Shown here in pieces: positions 25,804-33,696 of a stretch of DNA of 47,039 nt (the first letter of the stretch is position 1; the number at the start of each line of letters is the position of its first letter). The DNA lies in assembly GCA_964539665.1 (NCBI GenBank), contig CAZIKB010000045.1, positions 1-47,039 on the forward strand, read 5' to 3'. The notes under the pieces are model-generated. The model did not search any database and was not told the DNA's origin. It saw nothing but the letters and a program-made list of their open reading frames with translations. The DNA comes from CAZIKB01 sp964539665 (GTDB taxonomy: Bacteria > Zhuqueibacterota > Zhuqueibacteria > Oceanimicrobiales > Oceanimicrobiaceae). The translations under genes and the position numbers were made by a program.

Positions 25804-26147
25804 TTCTGAATCTCAATAAAAATTAACTGAATTACTTAAGTTATTTATAAACAAAAAATTGATAGTTCTTAGTTGCGGCTCATTTGTGTCAGGCTCGCGT
25901 GCAAAAGTCTAACAAAAATAAAGCAGATTGGAATTAATCTCAATTCAAATTTGGGGCAGTCCTATTTTCCTCGATGCATAACCAGTGTTGAGGAAATCGA
26001 TATCAAATTCACAATAAAAGTCACGTTCAGTTCAGTGTGAGGTCCGGCCGAAAGAAAATCCATGATCGTTGGCAATATTCGGTTTCACTTTATAAAGACT
26101 GCCCCTATATTTTCTACACTATTCTATTTATTTTAATATGATTGATC
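25804..26147. other. Intergenic spacer with an inverted-repeat-bounded element
   Basis: A 344-nt spacer between the ABC exporter start and the end of the mla operon. The 9-nt inverted repeats GGGGCAGTC (25953-25961) and GACTGCCCC (26097-26105) enclose 135 nt that include the GTCCGGCCG core shared with 21531-21545. No gene is seen. Confidence 0.5.
25953..26105. repeat. Inverted-repeat-bounded element, possible MITE
   Basis: Perfect 9-nt terminal inverted repeats, GGGGCAGTC and GACTGCCCC, bound a 153-nt non-coding segment. No target-site duplication is evident. The internal TGTGAGGTCCGGCCG (26036-26050) recurs once more in the window. Confidence 0.35.
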
Positions 26148-27041
26148 TTAAAAAACTTTCAAGTTTAAATACTTTTGAGGGCGTTTTTTAAAATCTTGAA
26201 CCAACGCATCTAATTCCGAAGTTAAATGTCGAAAATCATTGTACAACTCGTCTCGATAAATTACTTTTCCTAACGCTCCCTCCTGGTTTTCTATCTTAGT
26301 TAGCAGGGTTTGCACGCTGGTCAATGACGTATCCAATTTATTCGTGAGACCTTCTAATCTGTTTGAAGCGTTATAAAAATTGTCAATTGAAGTCTCCACT
26401 TTTTCTCGACGTTGCACCAACATCTCATTCAAGTTGGTAGAGATATCATCAAAATTTGCTAAAGAACTTTCAATATGAGCAGTATTTCTTTCAAGAGCTG
26501 AAGAAAGTTTTCTGAGGTGCAGAAGACCTTCTTTAAAATCTCTTTGAGTCGCATCATCAAAAACTTTATTAAATACACTTTGAACCTGGTTAAGGAATTG
26601 TTCAGCTTGATGCAACAATCCTTCCACGGTTCTGCTAATATCTGAAAAATCGCTGGCACTTGTGCCAAAAATCAAATCTCCGGCTTTGAGTATTTCAGTT
26701 GAGTTTCCCGGAATAATGTCAATGAATTTTTCTCCAACCATGCCAAGGCTTTTAATGTGTGCCCGTGAATTTTTGGGTAGATTAATATCTGGATTTATCT
26801 CGATATCGACCAGGACTTCCATGCCTGTTAATTGAAAATTTTTCACACGTCCAATTTTAAGACCCGAAACGCTCACGATATCGCTTGGTTCTAATCCGGT
26901 TACGTTTTTAAATTGAATTGATAAAGGATAGAGATCTGCTCTGAATGTCACATTTTTTAAATACAAATAGCCGACAATAAAAATAACAACGGCAACAAAA
27001 ATCGCAACTCCGGCAGCGATTTCTGATCCAATTTTTCTCAT
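26148..27041 (-). CDS. mlaD: MlaD/MCE-family lipid-transport protein
   Basis: A 297-residue periplasmic protein held by one N-terminal membrane helix (about 8-29). An MCE domain covers about 35-120 (FKNVTGLEPSDIVSVSGLKIGRV and GMVGEKFIDIIPG). The rest is a helical tail of about 170 residues with coiled-coil character, longer than in Escherichia coli MlaD. It should bind the MlaEF transporter and carry phospholipids between the membranes. Last of the three mla genes; the 18-nt gap to mlaF supports an operon. Confidence 0.9.
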   Translation of the reverse strand: MRKIGSEIAAGVAIFVAVVIFIVGYLYLKNVTFRADLYPLSIQFKNVTGLEPSDIVSVSGLKIGRVKNFQLTGMEVLVDIEINPDINLPKNSRAHIKSLGMVGEKFIDIIPGNSTEILKAGDLIFGTSASDFSDISRTVEGLLHQAEQFLNQVQSVFNKVFDDATQRDFKEGLLHLRKLSSALERNTAHIESSLANFDDISTNLNEMLVQRREKVETSIDNFYNASNRLEGLTNKLDTSLTSVQTLLTKIENQEGALGKVIYRDELYNDFRHLTSELDALVQDFKKRPQKYLNLKVF

Positions 27042-27059
27042 TATAAAGTACTCCTAATT

Positions 27060-27842
27060 TTAAGCCGCAAATTTACTAAGTTCATCAATTCCTTCCACAA
27101 AATTTCGAAGAACATTATCGTTAGATTTTTCAAGTTCCTTGACAGTGCCCTCAAAATGAATGACTCCGTCGTATAAAAAAGCCACACAATCCGCCACTCT
27201 TTCTACGCTGTTCATATCGTGTGTTACGACAATTGAAGTAACATCTAATTTATTTTGTAAATTCATAATTAAATCATTTATTGAATTAGCCCGAATCGGG
27301 TCCAAACCTGTCGTTGGTTCATCATAAAGCAGTATCTCTGGTTCCATTGCTATGGCTCTTGCAATTGCCACTCTTTTTTTCATGCCTCCGCTCAATTCAG
27401 CCGGCGATAAATATTCAATGCCGTGTAAACCAACTTGTTCCAAACAGTTACTGACTTTACTCTCAATCTCTTTCATTGTAAGATTGGTATGATTATGCAA
27501 CCCAATTCCTACATTTTCAGCAACATTCATTGAGTCAAATAATGCCGCTCCCTGAAAGACCATTGCCATTTTTTTTCGTACGTCTTTCAATTCTACATAA
27601 GTTAAATCTGTAACACAAATTCCATTTAAATACACACACCCGGAATCTGGCTTAACCAAGCCCATGATATGTTTCAATAATACACTTTTTCCTGAACCAC
27701 TACCTCCAATAATTGCTGTTGTATGACCTTTACCAATAGTTAAATTGACTCCTTTCAAGACTTCATTATCTTCAAATCTTTTATACAAATTGATAATTTC
27801 GATCATCCTTGACGAGTTATTTTTTCTATCAGAATTATTCAT
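27060..27842 (-). CDS. mlaF: MlaF-like ABC transporter ATP-binding protein
   Basis: A 260-residue ATPase of the MlaE/MlaF-type lipid transporter. Walker A GGSGSGKS, signature ELSGGMKKRVAIARA, Walker B ILLYDEPTTGLDP and the following VTHDM switch are intact. Located between mlaE and mlaD. ATG at 27842; the N-terminus is polar, with no extension. Confidence 0.92.
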   Translation of the reverse strand: MNNSDRKNNSSRMIEIINLYKRFEDNEVLKGVNLTIGKGHTTAIIGGSGSGKSVLLKHIMGLVKPDSGCVYLNGICVTDLTYVELKDVRKKMAMVFQGAALFDSMNVAENVGIGLHNHTNLTMKEIESKVSNCLEQVGLHGIEYLSPAELSGGMKKRVAIARAIAMEPEILLYDEPTTGLDPIRANSINDLIMNLQNKLDVTSIVVTHDMNSVERVADCVAFLYDGVIHFEGTVKELEKSNDNVLRNFVEGIDELSKFAA

Positions 27843-27880
27843 ATTCTTTAGAATAAAATACTCATTTTATTTAAAAAAGT

Positions 27881-28654
27881 TTAAAATAAAATTAGTGCTG
27901 CTAATAAAAAATCTAACAGTAAAATCATTAAACAAGAGATTACTGCCGCCTTAGTTGCTGCGGCGCCGACGCCTTCAGCGCCGCCTTTTGAATTAAATCC
28001 CTGGTAACAAGCTACCAGAGTTATCGCCGCGCCAAATAATATAGACTTGGCCATTGGTAATATAACATCTTTATTATCAAAATACATCCTGGCGCCTTTA
28101 AAAAATTCGAATGTTGATATGTCCATCAAAAAAATTGATGTCTGCCAGCCCGCTATTATCCCAATAAACGCCGCAAACACCGTTAAAACAGGAAACATAG
28201 TGGTACCGGCAATCACCCGTGGAACAACTAAATATGAAACCGGATTAAAAGCCAGAGTCTCAAGCGCATCAATTTGTTCTGTCACTCTCATCGTGCCAAT
28301 TTCGGCAGCTACCGATGCTCCGACCCGACCTGCGAGAACTAAAGAAGTGAGAACGGCAGAAAGTTCGCGTAACACTCCCTTTTCTACAACCATTCCAATT
28401 AAATAGGGAGGAACGAATTCATCAAAATTTTCAGAGCTTTGAATCGCAGTCACCATTCCTGCAAAAGCTGCAATATAGATTACAACCGGGATAGACTGTA
28501 TGCCAATTCGCATCATCTGGCCGGCAATTAAACTTGAATAAGTCTTAAAATCTCCAAAAGCTCTAATAGTTTGCCACAACAAATCACCAAAGCAACCTAT
28601 ATGATAAAAAAATCGAAATATCCGTTTACTTAAAAAATTGATGACATATGTCAT
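27881..28654 (-). CDS. mlaE: MlaE-like ABC transporter permease
   Basis: A 257-residue inner-membrane permease. The family core is easily recognised: MVEKGVLRELSAVLTSLVLAGRVGASVAAEIGTM followed by EQIDALETLAFNPVSYLVVPR and a membrane-rich C-terminus (shown here in parts of family blocks). It starts the mlaE-mlaF-mlaD set; the start codon lies inside a perfect palindrome. Confidence 0.92.
   Translation of the reverse strand: MTYVINFLSKRIFRFFYHIGCFGDLLWQTIRAFGDFKTYSSLIAGQMMRIGIQSIPVVIYIAAFAGMVTAIQSSENFDEFVPPYLIGMVVEKGVLRELSAVLTSLVLAGRVGASVAAEIGTMRVTEQIDALETLAFNPVSYLVVPRVIAGTTMFPVLTVFAAFIGIIAGWQTSIFLMDISTFEFFKGARMYFDNKDVILPMAKSILFGAAITLVACYQGFNSKGGAEGVGAAATKAAVISCLMILLLDFLLAALILF
28641..28654. 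repeat. Perfect palindrome over the mlaE start codon
   Basis: ATGACATATGTCAT reads the same on both strands and begins with the mlaE ATG. It could be an operator or a translational control element, or chance. Another ATG lies within it, out of frame. Confidence 0.3.
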
Positions 28655-29041
28655 TTCTGCACTGATTTCAACCTTATAATAGTCTATAAAATAAAAACAT
28701 ATAATATAACTATTTTTGATTTAAATTACAATTATTTTTAATACAAATTCCGACGAAATTGTTCCATGAATTCGAAATAAATGTTACTTTATTATATAAT
28801 TAATCTATGTAGTAAGTTTCTTATTTATTCATGCCTGTGATCTGGTCTTTTAAATAATGTATTGTTTGATTTAAATAACAATAATTTTCTGATTTATAAT
28901 CCATCCGTTTTATTGCGACCTGTGCATCGTTTATAATACACTTTATTAACCTGCTCCCCTAATCTTTTATTTCTCTACGGCACACATTACCAAGAGAAGA
29001 AAATTTTATTACTCAACAGTGAATCGCCAGTTAGAACTATG
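28655..29041. other. Intergenic spacer upstream of mla operon
   Basis: A 387-nt AT-rich spacer. It should hold the promoter of the mla operon, but several AT-rich hexamers compete and I cannot choose one. No hairpin terminator and no gene are seen. Confidence 0.5.
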
Positions 29042-29383
29042 TCAGCTTCTTTTAGGATTGTATCTGTCACTGTCTTCAAAAAAATCCATCACTTTGCATG
29101 TTTGAGTAAATTCAGCCGAATGTTCTACTCCGGCTGGAATATAATAGGAATCTCCTTTACGCACTATATTGGTTTCTCCACCGATCGTAAAACTAAATGC
29201 ACCGTCTAAAACCACCCCCCACTGGTTGCCATGTGAATGGGCAGGCACCGAAGTCCCGGGTTCAAAATCAAAGAAACATATCTGGCCGGAGACTCCTTGA
29301 AAAAGATAACCAACTACTTTGTCGATGGGAAGATCTGCTTCGGGTAATTTACGAATAAATTCAGGATAAAAATTATCGCTCAT
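29042..29383 (-). CDS. Cupin-domain protein
   Basis: A 113-residue single-domain cupin. The metal-binding motif is partly visible: HSHGNQWGVVLDG and, later, IPAGVEHSAEF, giving histidines and a possible acidic ligand. I start at ATG 29383, which has GGAGGG upstream; the longer reading starts at a non-ATG codon with no such site. Could be a small dioxygenase-like or sugar-binding protein; the reaction is unknown. Probably the last gene of a short unit with ridA. Confidence 0.82.
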   Translation of the reverse strand: MSDNFYPEFIRKLPEADLPIDKVVGYLFQGVSGQICFFDFEPGTSVPAHSHGNQWGVVLDGAFSFTIGGETNIVRKGDSYYIPAGVEHSAEFTQTCKVMDFFEDSDRYNPKRS

Positions 29384-29485
29384 TATTATTCCCTCCAATT
29401 TCAGATTGTGAATATCAAAAGTACCCAACTATTTACGATAATAAATCTTGATAGATACGATGTACTCTATGGTTTTATCAGGAGG

Positions 29486-29872
29486 TTAATCTTCCAAATA
29501 TGCGGTCGCGTCAATTTCCACCGCAACCCCCTTGGGAAGACCGGAGACCTCTACGGTAGCTCTTGCCGGCGGAGTTTCGTTAAAATAACTCCCATAAACT
29601 TCATTAACAACGCTGAAATTTTCTAAATTATCTAAATAAATAGTACATTTAACAATTGAATTTAAAGATCCGCCTGCGGCAGCTAAAATATTCTTAATAC
29701 TATCCATAACTCTTTTTGTCTGGCTTTGAATATCGCCTGCGATAACTTCTCCAGTAGCCGGTTCTAATGCAATCTGACCGGACACGAACAACCAGGAGCC
29801 AGCCTGAACAGCTTGTGAATAAGGTCCAATAGCTTGAGGTGCATTGGATGTTGAAATTATTTTTTTAGACAT
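29486..29872 (-). CDS. ridA: RidA-family enamine/imine deaminase
   Basis: A 128-residue RidA/YjgF protein that hydrolyses reactive enamines and imines released by PLP enzymes such as threonine dehydratase. Characteristic segments: APQAIGPYSQAV, LFVSGQIAL, GSLNSIVKCTIYL, and the C-terminal PPARATVEVSGLPKGVAVEI with the active-site arginine (PARATV). ATG 29872 with AGGA 7 nt upstream is preferred over a TTG two codons earlier. Confidence 0.94.
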   Translation of the reverse strand: MSKKIISTSNAPQAIGPYSQAVQAGSWLFVSGQIALEPATGEVIAGDIQSQTKRVMDSIKNILAAAGGSLNSIVKCTIYLDNLENFSVVNEVYGSYFNETPPARATVEVSGLPKGVAVEIDATAYLED

Positions 29873-30072
29873 ATTCAATTCCTTTCTCTTTTTAATTAAG
29901 GTTCTAAAAATAATTCAATAACAATATAATTCATATTTGAATGGAAATTAATAATATCCATCTATTTTTGCAAATTTTATTTTTATGACACTTTTTAATG
30001 TAAATAATATATTTCATCAATTCCATCATTTTGTTGCTATATTTTAATAATATATGGATGTACTTTTAAATC

Positions 30073-30105
30073 AAGGATTTTGATAATCTTTCAAAATCCT
30101 TTTTA
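30073..30105 (+). terminator. Terminator-like hairpin without an upstream plus-strand gene
   Basis: AAGGATTTT (30073-30081) pairs with AAAATCCTT (30093-30101), followed by TTTTATTTTATAT. On the plus strand no gene precedes it within a kilobase (ridA reads the other way), so it may end a small RNA or be a leader attenuator of the gene at 30166. Confidence 0.5.
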
Positions 30106-30165
30106 TTTTATATTACGCATTACTCTGATTTAATTTTTTATAGCAAATTTTAATGTAGAGGTGTT

Positions 30166-30798
30166 GTGAAGAAATACTGTTATATGATTATTTCTGTTCT
30201 AATTTTGATTGTAATTCAATCTGAGGTTCAAGGTCAATTGTTTGATTCGCCAAGGAGAGGTGGATTCAAGTTCATAAAAAATGATAATTTTGACATTACA
30301 AATGCACAACACTTTGTGGGAAGCGGTATAGTCGCGGTTGGTTTCTACAAACTTTTCAAACCCCTGAGCATGAGTCATCCGAAGGTTGCTGCTGGCCTGG
30401 TTACTAGTTTTCTGGGACTATTAAAAGAATATGAAGATGGTCATAGAGAAGGATTTGGGAAAAAAGATGCCATATTTAATCAAATTGGGATAGTCACTTT
30501 TTTACTATTAAGCGAATATTCCAATTACACATTGACTTATGAACAAATCATTTCAAGCCCAAATAATCTCGGCTTAGGAATTCGTTTTTTCAGGACGGCA
30601 GATTTTACTCCCCTAAAAACTTCTATTGGATTGTTCATATATTATGATAACTATGACGATACCTGGCTGGGGGTAGATACACACTTACTTCTTTTAAGTC
30701 GGACTGAGCTTCACATCGGACTTTCGATTGTGAAATTGGCCGACCCCAATCATGCTTATATCCGACCTAATATTGGGGTGGGATTTAAGTTGTTTTGA
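30166..30798 (+). CDS. Exported protein, YfiM/DUF2279-like
   Basis: A 210-residue protein with a signal peptide (about 1-23). The segment NFDITNAQHFVGSGIVAVGFYKLF followed by a helix pair and KEYEDGHREGFGKKDAIFNQIG resembles the DUF2279/YfiM fold, in which an Asp/His-containing helix precedes a membrane-facing region; the last 80 residues look like short beta strands of an outer-membrane barrel or a small lectin-like fold. Function unknown. The start is GTG at 30166 with GAGG upstream. Confidence 0.65.
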   Translation: MKKYCYMIISVLILIVIQSEVQGQLFDSPRRGGFKFIKNDNFDITNAQHFVGSGIVAVGFYKLFKPLSMSHPKVAAGLVTSFLGLLKEYEDGHREGFGKKDAIFNQIGIVTFLLLSEYSNYTLTYEQIISSPNNLGLGIRFFRTADFTPLKTSIGLFIYYDNYDDTWLGVDTHLLLLSRTELHIGLSIVKLADPNHAYIRPNIGVGFKLF

Positions 30799-30854
30799 AT
30801 ATTGACTCCTTTCTGATTTCTTACGAACTTTTCTAAATTTTTTCAATTTTCTAC

Positions 30855-30883
30855 TTGACTTTGGAAATTTTATTCATTATTAT
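30855..30883 (+). promoter_or_regulatory. Promoter of lexA
   Basis: TTGACT (30855-30860), a 17-nt spacer and TATTAT (30878-30883), about 80 nt before the lexA ATG. The partial palindrome TAGT-AC-ACTA at 30913-30922 downstream of it could be a LexA operator; the phylum's SOS box is not known to me, so that is only a suggestion. Confidence 0.6.
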
Positions 30884-30963
30884 ATTGGTGAACATTGAAG
30901 CACCTTATATATTAGTACACTATTTTGGGGAATAGATATTTTTATAAACAGAAGGGAAATATC

Positions 30964-31587
30964 ATGAAATCATTAACAGACAAGCAGAAGAATGTTTTGA
31001 AACTCATTGCAGAAAAGATAAAAGACGTTGGCTATCCGCCGACCCTGCAAGAATTAGCTGATGAGTTGGGGGTGGCCTCAAAAAACGCTGTTCTCAAGCA
31101 CCTGACAGCTTTAGAGAAAAAAGGCTACATTGGTAAGCGAGAAGGAGGCGCGGCCCGGGGCATCCGCATTCTGGAGTCTATGGGCTTTCTGGACAGCCCG
31201 GGCGAAAACAGCGTCCCACTGGTCGGATCGGTCGCTGCGGGTTCTCCTCTTCTGGCTGAAGAAAATGTAGAGAGTTACCTGACGGTCCCCAAACACCTGC
31301 TTCAATCCAGAGGCGATTATTTTGCCCTGCGGGTTCATGGGGACAGCATGATTGAAGCCGGGATTCACGAAGATGATCTGGTGGTTGTCCATGCAACGAA
31401 TCAGGCGAACAACGGCGACATCGTGGTCGCGCTTATCGGCAATGAAACCACGGTAAAACGGTTTGTGACAGAAGGCAATGAGAGGTATCTTAAACCTGAG
31501 AATATCAAGTATTCAGACATCCGTCCGCAGCAAGAGTGGTCGGTGCAGGGGAAAGTAGTGGCGCTGATCCGAGAGTCTGTGAATTGA
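30964..31587 (+). CDS. lexA: LexA repressor
   Basis: A 207-residue SOS repressor. N-terminal winged helix (about 1-70) with PPTLQELADELG and the recognition helix ASKNAVLKHLTAL. The self-cleavage bond is Ala92-Gly93, and the catalytic dyad is Ser128 (HGDSMIEAG) and Lys165 (ETTVKRF). I start at ATG 30964, preceded by AGGGAAA; a start 13 codons upstream has no site. The reading frame becomes clearly GC-richer than the surrounding spacers. It heads a group of SOS-type genes on the same strand, ending with dinB. Confidence 0.96.
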   Translation: MKSLTDKQKNVLKLIAEKIKDVGYPPTLQELADELGVASKNAVLKHLTALEKKGYIGKREGGAARGIRILESMGFLDSPGENSVPLVGSVAAGSPLLAEENVESYLTVPKHLLQSRGDYFALRVHGDSMIEAGIHEDDLVVVHATNQANNGDIVVALIGNETTVKRFVTEGNERYLKPENIKYSDIRPQQEWSVQGKVVALIRESVN

Positions 31588-31589
31588 GG

Positions 31590-31673
31590 GGTATGGGTAT
31601 AAGGTATAAGGAAATAAGATAGCTTCTGTCCCTAAATCTTATTTCGTATGTCCTCATACCTTATACCCTATAC
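31590..31673. repeat. Large imperfect hairpin repeat behind lexA
   Basis: The left arm (31590-31620) has two copies of GGTATAAGG-like sequence and ends GAAATAAGAT; the right arm (31634-31673) contains its complement with a 6-nt insertion. The stem runs about 30 base pairs. The right arm is shared with 7281-7303. It can act as a transcription barrier as well as a repeat. Confidence 0.55.
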
Positions 31674-31705
31674 CGTATTTCCTCGAGTAACACTTCCTCA
31701 TAGAA

Positions 31706-31748
31706 GTAGCGGGTGGAGTTGCTGACGTTTTGCTCCACTCGCTACTTT
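31706..31748 (+). terminator. Hairpin terminator after lexA
   Basis: GTAGCGGGTGGAG (31706-31718) pairs with CTCCACTCGCTAC (31733-31745), one G-T wobble, then TTTGTT. The tail is short, so it is a moderate terminator. Confidence 0.5.
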
Positions 31749-31777
31749 GTTATAATCATCAAACGAACACAGCAGCC

Positions 31778-32032
31778 ATGGGATACGAAGAGATTTTTGA
31801 GCCAATTGAAGTGATTACATTTTTTGAACAGGGAAAACTTCATCCCCTGCGATTTAAGTGGAAGGGACAGGTGTACAAAATCAGCCGGGTAAACAGCCAC
31901 TGGTCTGTGCGAGAAGGGTTAAGCCGGCAGTACCACTTTTCCGTAACCGCCGAGACGCCCGACTGCTTTGAGCTGATTTTTGACACAGTGGATTTTAGCT
32001 GGGAATTAGCCAGGGTCTATATGGAGGGATAA
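31778..32032 (+). CDS. DUF6504-like small protein next to SOS genes
   Basis: An 84-residue protein (start at ATG 31778, GYEEIFEPIEV...). The pattern GKLHPLRFKWKGQVYKISRVNSHW...REG, then YHFSVTAETPDCFELIFD and a closing W-LARVY resembles DUF6504, small proteins that in actinobacteria stand near dnaE2/imuB-type translesion genes. The resemblance is from memory and unverified. A longer reading starts at 31730 but lies in the terminator stem. No ribosome binding site is obvious. It probably participates in DNA repair, given lexA before and dinB after. Confidence 0.6.
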   Translation: MGYEEIFEPIEVITFFEQGKLHPLRFKWKGQVYKISRVNSHWSVREGLSRQYHFSVTAETPDCFELIFDTVDFSWELARVYMEG

Positions 32033-32078
32033 CCTTAAGTCAGAATTTAACACTGAAGTATACCGAAATTCACAGAAA

Positions 32079-32093
32079 AACCTTGCCAAGGTT
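32079..32093. repeat. Short palindrome
   Basis: AACCTTG-C-CAAGGTT, with a further CAAGGTT copy about 10 nt later (near 32103). Such AACCTTG palindromes are common dispersed repeats in Bacteroidetes and related genomes. Confidence 0.4.
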
Positions 32094-32137
32094 CAAAATC
32101 TTCACAAGGTTAAAATTGTATTTGAAAGAGTCAATTT

Positions 32138-32713
32138 ATGAACACAATAATCCACGAGCTTGAAAAAGTTGTAGAAGCGGCCTGTGCCAGAGAGACAAAT
32201 ATTTTTGGTTACAGCATCTGGACGCACCACATCAAACAGGTTGCCAGGATTGGACGACGCATTGCTCCGCAGTTTCATGCAGATGCAGAAATCGTGGAGA
32301 TCGCGGCGTTGCTGCACGACTACGCGAGCGTCAAAGACGAAACGTTGGTGTCAGAACATCACATTCATGGTTCGAAAGAAGCTGAACGTATTCTGAGTGA
32401 ACTCGGCTATCCTGATGAAAAAATACAGGCCGTTATGCACTGTATTGCCACGCACCGCGCAAGCGTGTTCAGCAAAAGAAACAGTCCTGAAGCCGAATGT
32501 CTGGCCAACGCGGATGGCGTTGTACACATTGAGCAAGTGCCTTCGCTTTTGCACTTTGCATTTGTGCAGCGCGGCCTGGAAATTGACGAAGGCGCAGCCT
32601 GGGTGAAAAACAAACTGAAGCGCACCTGGAAGAAACTGAGCCCGCGAATACAGGATAGGATGCGGGAGAAGTATGAAGCGGCGCTGGAGACGTTGGCGGG
32701 GGATAGAAGTTAG
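32138..32713 (+). CDS. HD-domain phosphohydrolase
   Basis: A 191-residue metal-dependent hydrolase of the HD superfamily. His31 (first histidine), His60-Asp61 in AALLHDYAS and a distal Asp126 (NADGVVH) form the usual H...HD...D set, with extra histidines at HHIHG (74-78) and HCIATH (101-106). Substrate is unknown; nucleotide or phosphonucleotide hydrolysis would fit. GC-rich like its neighbours. ATG is preceded by AAAGAG rather than a strong site. Part of the lexA-dinB block. Confidence 0.85.
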   Translation: MNTIIHELEKVVEAACARETNIFGYSIWTHHIKQVARIGRRIAPQFHADAEIVEIAALLHDYASVKDETLVSEHHIHGSKEAERILSELGYPDEKIQAVMHCIATHRASVFSKRNSPEAECLANADGVVHIEQVPSLLHFAFVQRGLEIDEGAAWVKNKLKRTWKKLSPRIQDRMREKYEAALETLAGDRS

Positions 32714-32738
32714 TCCCGCAATGGGAAGGAGCATTACA

Positions 32739-32930
32739 ATGAAACATAACGATAAAATTATTTATGCAATTTGTGTTAAAGACGTACAAAACGTTGCAGA
32801 AGAACATCTAGGCAGAGAGCTCATCGATAAGGAAGTTAGCTTCGTCGAAGATAGAATTGGTGATTACATTGACTGGTATGGTGCAATAAGTTCTGTTCTC
32901 AATGATTTAAACCATAAAAAACTTAAATAA
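32739..32930 (+). CDS. Small hypothetical protein
   Basis: A 63-residue protein starting at ATG 32739, with a good GGAG 8-9 nt upstream. It begins MKHNDKIIYAICVKDVQNV and is acidic with predicted helices; I recognise no family. It lies between the HD-domain gene and the GyrI-like gene with gaps of 25 and 14 nt, so it probably is part of the same operon. Confidence 0.6.
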   Translation: MKHNDKIIYAICVKDVQNVAEEHLGRELIDKEVSFVEDRIGDYIDWYGAISSVLNDLNHKKLK

Positions 32931-32944
32931 GAGGAAAACCCAAA

Positions 32945-33556
32945 ATGCAAAAAATCGATCTAAAAAAACAACTCAACCACCTCTACAACCCCTCGAAAAA
33001 AGAGGTAACGGTGGTAGACGTACCGCAAATGAACTTTCTCATGCTCGATGGCAAAGGCGACCCGAACACGGCGGTGGCTTACCAGCAAGCCATTGAAGCG
33101 CTGTACTCGGTTTCCTACACCCTGAAATTCATGATCAAAAAAGGCGAAACCGCCATCGACTACGCGGTCATGCCGCTGGAAGGTTTCTGGTGGGCCGAGG
33201 ATATGTCGAAGTTCAGCACCGAAAACAAGGATGCCTGGCTCTGGACTTCCATGATCATGCAGCCGGAATACGTGACAAAGAAACTATTTGAAGAGGCAAA
33301 AATTAAGGTCGCAAAAAAGAAAGACCTGCCAGCTCTGCCTTCGGTAAGATTTGAAGTTTTTCACGAGGGACAGGCTGCACAAATCATGCACATTGGCCCG
33401 TTTGCAGACGAAGGGCCAACCATCGAAAGAATTCATAATTTTATCAAAGAACAGGGACACGAGCTTAAAGGTAAGCACCACGAGATTTATTTAAGTGATT
33501 TCAGGCGAACGGCGCCGGAAAAGCTAAAGACTATTATCCGGCAGCCATTTTCATAA
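32945..33556 (+). CDS. GyrI-like small-molecule-binding protein
   Basis: A 203-residue protein of the GyrI-like (SOUL/GyrI) fold, consisting of the two-repeat small-molecule-binding domain without a DNA-binding head. Typical segments are FLMLDGKGDPN at the start, LYSVSYTLKF, and HIGPFADEGPTIERIHNFI near the end followed by HHEIYLSDFRRTAPEK. Such proteins bind amphipathic ligands and sometimes are toxin-hydrolysing. Member of the lexA-dinB block; the actual ligand is unknown. Confidence 0.85.
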   Translation: MQKIDLKKQLNHLYNPSKKEVTVVDVPQMNFLMLDGKGDPNTAVAYQQAIEALYSVSYTLKFMIKKGETAIDYAVMPLEGFWWAEDMSKFSTENKDAWLWTSMIMQPEYVTKKLFEEAKIKVAKKKDLPALPSVRFEVFHEGQAAQIMHIGPFADEGPTIERIHNFIKEQGHELKGKHHEIYLSDFRRTAPEKLKTIIRQPFS

Positions 33557-33586
33557 GAGGACTGCAATTTCTAAAGGGATACCGAT

Positions 33587-33660
33587 GCTGGTTTCTCGAT
33601 TCTGGATGCTCGTGTTTTATACTGGGCGGAAAATCAAGCATCGAACATCCAGAATCCAGC
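33587..33660. repeat. Hairpin repeat before dinB
   Basis: GATTCTGGATG (33598-33608) is complemented by CATCCAGAATC (33646-33656), with outer GCTGG and CCAGC. The motif has the look of a dispersed intergenic repeat. Confidence 0.5.
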
Positions 33661-33696
33661 CTCCGATATTTGACAAAATTGTTTTCAATATATTCA

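Noticed and set aside
31590..31673. CRISPR-like repeat pattern behind lexA
   Set aside because: Only two short GGTATAAGG units within an inverted repeat; no regular spacing.
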